From positions 1 through 64,000 of the forward strand of contig JAFWFO010000035.1 of the NCBI GenBank assembly GCA_017515635.1: a stretch of 64,000 nucleotides of DNA. Direction: 5' to 3'. The notes under the pieces are model-generated. The model did no database searches. It was not told the DNA's origin and saw only the letters and a program-made list of their open reading frames with translations. The position numbers and the translations under genes are program-made. Numbering within the stretch: position 1 is the stretch's first letter; each line of letters starts with the position of its first letter. This stretch comes from Selenomonadaceae bacterium (lineage in GTDB: Bacteria; Bacillota; Negativicutes; Selenomonadales; Selenomonadaceae). Below, piece after piece: positions 58,726 through 64,000 of this stretch.

Positions 58726-59211
58726 TTATTTTGAGTCTTCAAGCAGTTCGCCGAGAATGCGTTTTTTGGTCGTTTCGAGAACGTCGCCGTAAACTTTGAG
58801 ATTGTCGGTGAATTTGTCGGCTTCGGCTTGATACTTCGCTTTGGCGTCGGCGGCCAATTCTTTGCCAATCGCCTCCGAACGCATTACGCCTTTCGCGAAA
58901 ATCGAACGACCAAATTGAATGAAGGCTTTTTGGACTTCGGGATCTTGATTCGCTTTTTGGGCAAGTTCAAGTTCCGCTTTGTCTTCGGGCGCGCTTTCCT
59001 TCATGATAATTTTCATCCATTCCTCGCCGTGTTCCAAAACGAATTGATTTTGTGCCGCCTCGTCAAGCTGAACGTACTGGCGAAGTTGCGGCTCTTTTTC
59101 TTTGACGATTTCATCAAGTGCCGAATCGACCGCGAAATAAGTAATCAAGGCGATGCCGACACCCGCAACGAGACCGAGAATCAGAAGACCGATAAGAATT
59201 TTTTTAAACAC
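58726..59211 (-). CDS. Single-span membrane-anchored hypothetical protein
   Basis: Not recognised. The 161-residue protein has one N-terminal transmembrane or signal-anchor segment (ILIGLLILGLVAGVGIALITYFAV) and an acidic, mostly helical domain of about 130 residues with many Glu, Lys and Gln. It would sit at the outer face of the cytoplasmic membrane. GTG start at 59211, 7 bases after GGAGG. It is convergent with the LysR gene and is separated from the next gene by the duplicated gene-end region. Confidence 0.7.
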   Translation of the reverse strand: MFKKILIGLLILGLVAGVGIALITYFAVDSALDEIVKEKEPQLRQYVQLDEAAQNQFVLEHGEEWMKIIMKESAPEDKAELELAQKANQDPEVQKAFIQFGRSIFAKGVMRSEAIGKELAADAKAKYQAEADKFTDNLKVYGDVLETTKKRILGELLEDSK

Positions 59212-59232
59212 ATAAAAACCTCCAAAAAAATT

Positions 59233-59246
59233 TTAACTCAACGGAC
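59233..59246 (-). pseudogene. Short third copy of the ABC exporter gene end
   Basis: On the minus strand CG...CCGTTGAGTTAA matches the last four codons (RALS-stop) of the YddA-like gene, with a degenerate CGTTTTTAAAGCG palindrome directly before it. Confidence 0.5.
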
Positions 59247-59273
59247 GGACGCTTTAAAAACGTCGTCAAGTTT

Positions 59274-59310
59274 TTAACTCAACGCTCGAATTTTGTAATT
59301 GCCCGTGCCG
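59274..59310 (-). pseudogene. Duplicated 3' end of the YddA-like ABC gene
   Basis: Encodes GTGNYKIRALS and stop; the real gene ends GTGGYKLRALS. Differences are mostly third-position or conservative, so this copy was under coding constraint. It lies just after a spacer ending TGTTCCGACGCTTTTAAAGCGTC. Confidence 0.8.
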
Positions 59311-59383
59311 GACGCTTTAAAAGCGTCGGAACAATTTTTGCAAGCAGATTCGCATCCGAAACGTTTTCGCAGACCCGCAACGA
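59311..59383 (-). repeat. Palindrome-bearing spacer between duplicated gene ends (locus 3)
   Basis: In gene orientation the 73 bases after the YddA-like stop end with TTGTTCC then GACGCTTTTAAAGCGTC. Sequence and placement match loci 1 (2087) and 2 (19853). Confidence 0.7.
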
Positions 59384-61084
59384 TTAACTCAATGCCCGCA
59401 ACTTGTAACCGCCCGTGCCGTCAAGATTTAATTCCGTGTCGTGCATACTGAACAGCGTCGACCTGTGCCCCACGCTCACGACCGTCAATTTCGGCAACTC
59501 TTCACGCAGAAGTTTGTACATTTCAATTTCACGCGGCTCGTCGAGTGCCGAAGTTGCTTCGTCAAGGAAAATGTAATCGGGCGCGCTCAACAAAACTCGT
59601 GCGAAGGCAAGCCGCTGTTGTTCGCCCAGTGACAAAATTCGGCTCCAATCGTCCGCCGTGTCGAGTTTGTCGACAAGCGCAGGCAAGTCAACCAGTTGCA
59701 AAGTTTTTTTCAACACGTCGTCGGGCGGCGAATCTTTTTCGGCTGACGGATAAATCAGCGCACGTCGAAGAGTTCCCAACGGCAAGTAAGGTTTTTGCGG
59801 CAGGAACATCACGCGGGCATTTTCCGGCAGTGAAATTTCGCCCGAAGCATATCGCCACAGTCCCGCCAAAGTTCGGAGCAACGTCGATTTTCCGCAACCC
59901 GATGCGCCCGTCACCAAAAGAGATTTTGCATTTTGAAATTCAAGCGAAAGTTTTTTCAACAGCTCGCGTCCCGTCGGCAAGGAAACGTTCAAGCCGGAAA
60001 TTCTCAATTCGGGAGCGGTTGCGTGCGTGACTTTGCTTTGAACTTTTTTCGCCTCGTCCATGTGTTCGGTGAAGCCGTAAAGACGATTGACCACCGCCGC
60101 CAAATTAGCCAACGTGTCGTAAGAATCGACGAAGAAACTTAACGCGTCTTGAACTTTACCGAACGCCGACGAAATTTGCATGAGCCCGCCGAGCTGAATT
60201 TCTTTGGCAAAATATCTTGGGTACGCCATGATATACGGCACGAGTACCGCCAGTTGCGCGTAGCCGTTCGCGTAAAAATTTAAGTGCTTGGTCTTCTTCA
60301 TGAGTTGCCAATAATTTTTAATGACGTTGTTGAACTTCAAATCAAAGACTTCGCGTTCGGCAGGTTCTCCGCGATAAAACGCAATGCTTTCGGAATTTTC
60401 GCGAACACGCATCATACTGAAACGAAAATCAGCCTCGAATTTCTGTTGGTCGAAATTCAGTCCGATTAACTTGCGTCCGACTTTGTGCGCGATAACCGTT
60501 CCGATTCCGGAATAAATCAACGAAAACCAGAACATGTAACCTGCAATGACGATTTCGACGCCGCCAACCGTGAACGAGAAAGAACCGCTCAAATTCCACA
60601 GCACCACGCCGAACGCCGCCAACGTCGTCAACTGTTTTAAAAATCCGATAAGCAACGCGAGCGATAAATTGACGAATTGCCCGATGTCTTCGGAAATACG
60701 CTGATCGGGGTTGTCCGTCGCGTCCTGCAGTCGATAATAAGTCTGTCCGTCCATCCACGCCTGCAAATAATTATTCGTCATCCACGTGCGCCACTTAATT
60801 TGCAACATTTGACGCAGATAAATCGCGTAAACCGCAATAATTATGTAAATGAAAGCAATCGCACTGAATCGCCCGATTAACGGCCAAAAACTTTCTTCCT
60901 CGTAATTTTGCAACGCGTCCCAAAAAATTTGATACCACTCATTCAACTGGACAAGCAGATAAACCATCGCGAAATTCATTGCGATAACAACCGCCAACAG
61001 TCCGCGTGCTTTCCATTTTTCTTCGCTCGACCAATAGCCTTTGAACAGTGCCCACAAGCCGCGAAATAATTTTTTCGTTTCCAA
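59384..61084 (-). CDS. YddA/SbmA-like ABC transporter, fused permease-ATPase
   Basis: A 566-residue half transporter. N-terminal about 330 residues have the SbmA/BacA-like six-helix membrane domain (LNEWYQIFWDALQNYEE, WRTWMTNNYLQAWMDGQTYYRLQ, NPDQRISEDIGQFV, a motif set of this family). C-terminal ATPase: Walker A GASGCGKSTLLR, signature LSLGEQQRL, Walker B YIFLDEATSALDE. Relatives move peptides or vitamin B12-like compounds. TTG at 61084 with GGGAGG 8 bases upstream. Its 3' end is duplicated twice downstream. Confidence 0.9.
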   Translation of the reverse strand: METKKLFRGLWALFKGYWSSEEKWKARGLLAVVIAMNFAMVYLLVQLNEWYQIFWDALQNYEEESFWPLIGRFSAIAFIYIIIAVYAIYLRQMLQIKWRTWMTNNYLQAWMDGQTYYRLQDATDNPDQRISEDIGQFVNLSLALLIGFLKQLTTLAAFGVVLWNLSGSFSFTVGGVEIVIAGYMFWFSLIYSGIGTVIAHKVGRKLIGLNFDQQKFEADFRFSMMRVRENSESIAFYRGEPAEREVFDLKFNNVIKNYWQLMKKTKHLNFYANGYAQLAVLVPYIMAYPRYFAKEIQLGGLMQISSAFGKVQDALSFFVDSYDTLANLAAVVNRLYGFTEHMDEAKKVQSKVTHATAPELRISGLNVSLPTGRELLKKLSLEFQNAKSLLVTGASGCGKSTLLRTLAGLWRYASGEISLPENARVMFLPQKPYLPLGTLRRALIYPSAEKDSPPDDVLKKTLQLVDLPALVDKLDTADDWSRILSLGEQQRLAFARVLLSAPDYIFLDEATSALDEPREIEMYKLLREELPKLTVVSVGHRSTLFSMHDTELNLDGTGGYKLRALS

Positions 61085-61157
61085 ATGCAAAACCTCCCGC
61101 GCAAGTATAATCGCCGCCGAATAATTTTTCAAGACTGTAAAAAAAATGAACGCCGCC

Positions 61158-61186
61158 TTGAATTCGGTCGACGCATGATTTATAAT
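61158..61186 (+). promoter_or_regulatory. Promoter of toxin-like mRNA, module 1
   Basis: TTGAAT, 17 bases, TATAAT. The identical arrangement occurs at 61503-61531. Confidence 0.75.
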
Positions 61187-61227
61187 CCGTTTGCTTGATG
61201 CCTTCGCGGCGATGGCGGTTTAAATCC

Positions 61228-61250
61228 AAAAAAAGCCCCCGGAAAGGGGG
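61228..61250. promoter_or_regulatory. Hairpin over the toxin ribosome binding site / antisense terminator, module 1
   Basis: GCCCCCGGAAAGGGGG: on the plus strand the GGGGG, which is the ribosome binding site of the small peptide, pairs with CCCCC. On the minus strand the same hairpin is followed by CTTTTTTT, a rho-independent terminator for the antisense RNA. Confidence 0.7.
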
Positions 61251-61258
61251 TGAAGCGG

Positions 61259-61333
61259 ATGTTCACGATTATCTTCCGAATCATCGTCATAACCCTGATA
61301 ATCCTCTGGATATTCACAGGAACGGCCGCCTAA
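61259..61333 (+). CDS. 24-residue hydrophobic peptide, module 1 (type I toxin-like)
   Basis: ATG at 61259, stop TAA at 61331. The peptide begins MFTIIFRIIV and ends TGTAA, with one central hydrophobic span rich in Ile, consistent with a membrane-inserting toxin. GGGGGTG lies 6 bases before the ATG and is inside a hairpin. The transcript has its own promoter and terminator, and a convergent antisense promoter lies at 61450. The second module encodes a related peptide. No family is recognised; the type I toxin call rests on architecture. Confidence 0.7.
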   Translation: MFTIIFRIIVITLIILWIFTGTAA

Positions 61334-61449
61334 GCTTCCCGGCGAATAGCGGCTTACCTTTTGTAACTCACTTACAGACGAGGGGCTGAACCGCCTTCAA
61401 GCACTTCGCCTCGCACGGACGCGGGGCATTTTTGTTTTGTTGTGACGAA

Positions 61450-61478
61450 ATTATAATCTGCGCGGGAAATTTTTGCAA
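61450..61478 (-). promoter_or_regulatory. Antisense RNA promoter, module 1
   Basis: Minus strand TTGCAA, 17 bases, TATAAT. Repeated exactly at 61801-61829. Confidence 0.7.
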
Positions 61479-61502
61479 GCTGTAAAAAAAATGAACGCCG
61501 CC

Positions 61503-61531
61503 TTGAATTCGGTCGACACATGATTTATAAT
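61503..61531 (+). promoter_or_regulatory. Promoter of toxin-like mRNA, module 2
   Basis: TTGAAT, 17 bases, TATAAT, as in module 1. Confidence 0.75.
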
Positions 61532-61578
61532 TCGTGTTGCTTGATGCCTTCGCGGCAAAAGGCGGTTTTAATCGGAAA

Positions 61579-61595
61579 CCCCCCGAGAAAGGGGG
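61579..61595. promoter_or_regulatory. Hairpin over the toxin ribosome binding site, module 2
   Basis: CCCCCCGAGAAAGGGGG. The pairing is kept although the loop changed. On the minus strand it is followed only by GTTTCC, so antisense termination here may be weaker than in module 1. Confidence 0.65.
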
Positions 61596-61603
61596 TGACG
61601 CTG

Positions 61604-61678
61604 ATGTTTACGATTATAGTACGCGTGGTGATTATCACCGTTGTAATCCTCTTAATTCTCAGCAAAACAGCCGCCTGA
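61604..61678 (+). CDS. 24-residue hydrophobic peptide, module 2 (type I toxin-like)
   Basis: ATG at 61604, TGA at 61676. Begins MFTIIVRVVI and ends SKTAA. It keeps MFTII, an Arg at position 7, the Ile/Val/Leu span and the TAA end of the module 1 peptide, while many codons differ. Conservation at protein level with changed DNA supports a translated gene. GGGGGTG lies 7 bases upstream. Confidence 0.7.
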   Translation: MFTIIVRVVIITVVILLILSKTAA

Positions 61679-61800
61679 GCTCCCAACTCATGCGACTGTT
61701 TAAACCTTGTTTGATTTTGTTAATTTCGTATAGATGAGGGGCAAAACCGCCTTCAAGCACTTCGCCTCGCAAGGACGCGGGGCATTTTTGTTGTGACGAA

Positions 61801-61829
61801 ATTATAATCTGCGCGGGAAATTTTTGCAA
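61801..61829 (-). promoter_or_regulatory. Antisense RNA promoter, module 2
   Basis: Minus strand TTGCAA, 17 bases, TATAAT, ending directly at the 3' end of mnmA. Confidence 0.7.
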
Positions 61830-61832
61830 GCG

Positions 61833-62858
61833 TCAATCGATAATCGCGCCGCCCAAAACTTCTTCACCGTCATAAAAAACAATTGACTGTCCCGCCGTGA
61901 TTGCCCGTTGAGGCTCCGAAAAAATCACGCGCAAAAAATTTTTTTCCTCCGAGACTGTGCAAGTTGCCGTTCGTGAGCCGTAACGAATTTTCGCCTGAAA
62001 AGTTTTCGGCAATTCGGGCTTGTAAATCCAGTGCGCGTCGGATGCCGTCAACGTTTCGGAAAAAAGTTTTTCGCCCGTGTCGACGACGATTTGACGATTA
62101 TCAACGTCAAGGCGCGTGACGTAAAGCGGTTGCGGCGCGGCAATGCCCAAACCTTTTCGCTGACCGATTGTGTAATTCGCAACGCCGTTGTGACTGCCCA
62201 AAATTTTTCCGTTACCGTCGACGATATTGCCCGCCCGCAATGCTTGAGCGTCGGGCACGCGTTGAGCCAAAAAATTTTTGTAATCGTCATTCGGGACGAA
62301 ACAAATTTCTTGACTGTCGGGCTTGTTCGCAACGGGTAAATTTTTTTCTGCGGCAAGTCGGCGCGTGTCGGTTTTGGAAAATTCTCCGAGTGGCAAAATA
62401 ATTTTCGCCAACTTTTCGGGCGTCAAGTTGTACAGCACATAAGATTGATCTTTTCGCACGTCGACAGCTTTTTTGAGCTTAAATCGCCCGTCCTCGAAAA
62501 CAATTCGCGCATAATGTCCCGTCGACAAAAAATCCGCGCCGATTGAAATTGCGAAATCGAACAGCTTGCCGAATTTAATTTCGCGATTGCAACGAACACA
62601 GGGATTCGGCGTGCGTCCGCGCAAATATTCCGCAACAAAATAATTCACGACATTTTTTCGGAAATCGTCGCGCAGGTCAACGACATGATGATTTATTCCG
62701 AGATGTTCGCAGACATTTCGGGCGTCGGAGATATTTTTTTCGTCGTCGTCAAGCAACATAGTCACGCCGACAACTTCAAAGCCGCGTTCAAACAAAAGTG
62801 CCGCAGTCAATGAACTGTCAACACCTCCGCTCATTGCCACGGCAACTTTTTGTTTCAA
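61833..62858 (-). CDS. mnmA: tRNA-specific 2-thiouridylase MnmA
   Basis: A 341-residue enzyme that thiolates U34 of Glu, Gln and Lys tRNAs. The PP-loop VAMSGGVDSSLTAALL binds ATP; the catalytic cysteines lie in NPCVRCNREIKF and SQEICFVP; GQRKGLGIAAPQPLYV and a C-terminal barrel complete the fold. TTG at 62858 is 8 bases after TTGGAG; the upstream GTG at 62867 lies too close to that site. Follows the VanW gene by about 20 bases. Confidence 0.95.
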   Translation of the reverse strand: MKQKVAVAMSGGVDSSLTAALLFERGFEVVGVTMLLDDDEKNISDARNVCEHLGINHHVVDLRDDFRKNVVNYFVAEYLRGRTPNPCVRCNREIKFGKLFDFAISIGADFLSTGHYARIVFEDGRFKLKKAVDVRKDQSYVLYNLTPEKLAKIILPLGEFSKTDTRRLAAEKNLPVANKPDSQEICFVPNDDYKNFLAQRVPDAQALRAGNIVDGNGKILGSHNGVANYTIGQRKGLGIAAPQPLYVTRLDVDNRQIVVDTGEKLFSETLTASDAHWIYKPELPKTFQAKIRYGSRTATCTVSEEKNFLRVIFSEPQRAITAGQSIVFYDGEEVLGGAIID

Positions 62859-62879
62859 GCCAATCACTCCAAAATTTAA

Positions 62880-64000
62880 TCAGGTTCCGGACGTTCCGTA
62901 AACGTCGGTGTGCAAATATTCATCTTTGATGACTTCGCCGCCGTTGCGCCAGACGCGATACAGCGAATTGCCGTCAAGCTCAATGGAAATATCCGCGCCG
63001 TTCAAATCGGATTTCGTGCCGAGAACGTACATTGTCACCGTCGAGCCGGACGCTTCGCCGAGCAAGTAAACGTTGTGCAAAAGATCGTTGCGGAATTTGA
63101 AATCAATTTGTCCGTCGGCAACTGTGGCGTCGCGCCCGTAGCCGATATAACTTGACTGGAAGAAATGCGGCGTACGTTCGACGGGAGTAAGTCCCGCAAG
63201 AAGTACCGCGTTGTACAGCGTGGAGCTGACTTGGCAGACACCGCCGCCGTAGTCAACGTCGGGTTTCCCGTTGATGATGACGCCCGCAACTTTGTAGCCC
63301 GTCTCCCATGAACGGGGGCCGACAGTGTCGTTAAATGAAAATGTCCACGCAGGTTTAACGATTTTGTGCGAAACGGAATTTGCGGCAAGCCAGATGTTAT
63401 CGCCGCGGTCGCCGGGATAATAATGAGTGCTGTACATGCCGAGAACCGTATCAATTTGCGCAATGTCTTCCGTCGTGATAAACGGCGCAATATCTTCCGG
63501 CTCAAGTTCTATGACGCCTTTGGGCAAGTCAAGTGTCGTGAGCGGATCTTTCAGCGACGCGGCAAGTTGTTCGGTATTTAATTTTTTGCCGATGACGCCG
63601 GGGATTTTTTCAATCGCACCGCCCGAACCGAATTCAACGACGGCATTTACGGGGTCGAGGTTGACTTTGGCGGCAATTTCCGCAAGTTTCGCGTCGAGCA
63701 AAGCCGAATCGTATTCGGCGGTAAGTTTCACGTCGCGGCCGTTGAGCGCGCATTTAATTTGGTTATTGAAATTATCCAGTGCCGAGCCGCCGCGTCCGTA
63801 AGCGAAAGCCTCATTTGTCGCCTTGTCGACAAGCGGTTTCAAATTAATATCTTCCGGCGTCACGACAAATTCTTCGTTGCCGTAACGAAAAGTAAGCGGA
63901 TGAATTTTCTGCGCGGCAACGTTGGTGAAAAGTTTCTGCGCACTCGCTTTATCCATGCCGCCAATCGCTTGACCTTCCGCACGCACGCCGAGGACAATTT
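62880..64000 (-). CDS. VanW family / YoaR-type peptidoglycan-associated protein, 5' end outside window
   Basis: The gene runs off the right edge (the frame continues through IVLGVRAEGQAIGGM at 64000). The N-terminal part shown is a YoaR-type domain (KLFTNVAAQKIHPLTFRYGNEEFVVTPEDINL, repeated-like fold), and the C-terminal half is the VanW domain: TFSFNDTVGPRSWETGYKVAGVIINGKPDVDYGGGVCQVSSTLYNAVLLAGL. VanW-type proteins are envelope proteins of unclear function linked to cell-wall metabolism. A signal or anchor is expected in the missing N-terminus. Confidence 0.88.
   Translation of the reverse strand, partial: IVLGVRAEGQAIGGMDKASAQKLFTNVAAQKIHPLTFRYGNEEFVVTPEDINLKPLVDKATNEAFAYGRGGSALDNFNNQIKCALNGRDVKLTAEYDSALLDAKLAEIAAKVNLDPVNAVVEFGSGGAIEKIPGVIGKKLNTEQLAASLKDPLTTLDLPKGVIELEPEDIAPFITTEDIAQIDTVLGMYSTHYYPGDRGDNIWLAANSVSHKIVKPAWTFSFNDTVGPRSWETGYKVAGVIINGKPDVDYGGGVCQVSSTLYNAVLLAGLTPVERTPHFFQSSYIGYGRDATVADGQIDFKFRNDLLHNVYLLGEASGSTVTMYVLGTKSDLNGADISIELDGNSLYRVWRNGGEVIKDEYLHTDVYGTSGT

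Larger units (their letters stand above)
61193..61440 (+). ncRNA. Predicted toxin mRNA, module 1
   Basis: From the promoter at 61158 to the terminator GCCTCGC-ACGGAC-GCGGGGC-ATTTTTG (61408-61434). A 5' segment GATGGCGGTTT can pair with AACCGCC near the 3' end, suggesting a closed, translation-inert full-length form, as known for some type I toxin mRNAs. Confidence 0.5.
61228..61443 (-). ncRNA. Predicted antisense RNA, module 1
   Basis: From the minus-strand promoter at 61450-61478 to the terminator at the toxin ribosome binding site; about 215 bases fully complementary to the toxin mRNA, including the whole peptide frame. Confidence 0.6.
61579..61794 (-). ncRNA. Predicted antisense RNA, module 2
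   Basis: From the minus-strand promoter at 61801-61829 toward the ribosome binding site hairpin. Complementary to the module 2 mRNA. The plus-strand terminator of the mRNA (GCCTCGC-AAGGAC-GCGGGGC) lies at 61764-61789. Confidence 0.55.
61484..61832 (+). repeat. Second tandem copy of the small-peptide module
   Basis: About 340 bases repeat 61134-61483: both begin TGTAAAAAAAATGAACGCCG and end GCGGGAAATTTTTGCAAGC. Promoters, hairpin, peptide start and end, terminator and antisense promoter are conserved; the mRNA region between stop and terminator has diverged most. Confidence 0.9.

Overview
The window reads as chromosome from a Gram-negative-walled Firmicute, most likely a member of the Negativicutes (Selenomonas-like). 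Firmicute traits are strong AGGAGG-type ribosome binding sites, two LytR-CpsA-Psr (LCP) proteins, a VanW/YoaR-type protein and a DpnI locus. Outer-membrane traits are two family 9 heptosyltransferase-like genes, a WecG/TagA glycosyltransferase and an outward-directed RTX-type giant protein whose N-terminus begins TDTFFDLQRFA. TTG initiation is very frequent (about 15 genes have a ribosome binding site that fits only a TTG). No rRNA, transposase, integrase or CRISPR array was seen.

Layout. 1-3.5 kb: flavodoxin, aldo/keto reductase with ferredoxin domain, and a TibC/AAH-like heptosyltransferase with a second, diverged copy of its 3' end. 3.6-9.9 kb: LCP protein with an Arg/Asp repeat tail, YrbL-like protein, a small membrane protein coupled to a tubulin-like GTPase-fold protein, an FkbM methyltransferase with a broken relative, and a ROK kinase. 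10-15.7 kb: metN, a secreted protein, metI, metK, ftsX (without ftsE) and an EnvC-like M23 peptidase. 15.8-20 kb: two tRNA-Val genes, a septoil-knot-like protein, a second LCP protein, an MsrA-fold protein without the catalytic cysteine, an inverted repeat with two outward promoters, and a GT9 gene with a duplicated 3' end. 20-27 kb: UbiA, the 1410-residue RTX protein with a leader of about 400 nt, and an LPP20-like protein. 27-33.6 kb: a processive GT2, pssA, psd, wecG-type gene, dpnD, dpnC (DpnI) and glmS. 33.8-43.4 kb: an ATPase-domain/symporter fusion, rpsT, two LppM-like lipoproteins, putP, nagA, rsmB, a NeuD-like acetyltransferase and a shortened RNase G. 43.6-54.9 kb: tmRNA, a degenerate PaaK-like protein, cheR, a PLP lyase, a P-loop kinase, a frameshifted OPT transporter, pnp and fba. 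55-64 kb: exonuclease, pheA, ABC ATPase and LysR, a YddA-like ABC exporter, two tandem type I toxin-antitoxin-like modules, mnmA and a partial VanW protein.

The most interesting new-looking items are (1) two tandem modules at 61.15-61.83 kb, each with a 24-residue hydrophobic peptide gene, a hairpin over its ribosome binding site and a convergent antisense promoter; (2) a recurring arrangement in which a gene end is followed by a palindrome centred on CGCTTTTAAAGCG and then by a second, diverged in-frame copy of the same gene end (three loci, plus a 5'-end version at wecG); (3) a three-hairpin intergenic element in two copies with compensatory stem changes; and (4) a membrane protein/tubulin-like gene pair. 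Several proteins keep a fold but lack catalytic residues (MsrA-like, PaaK-like).
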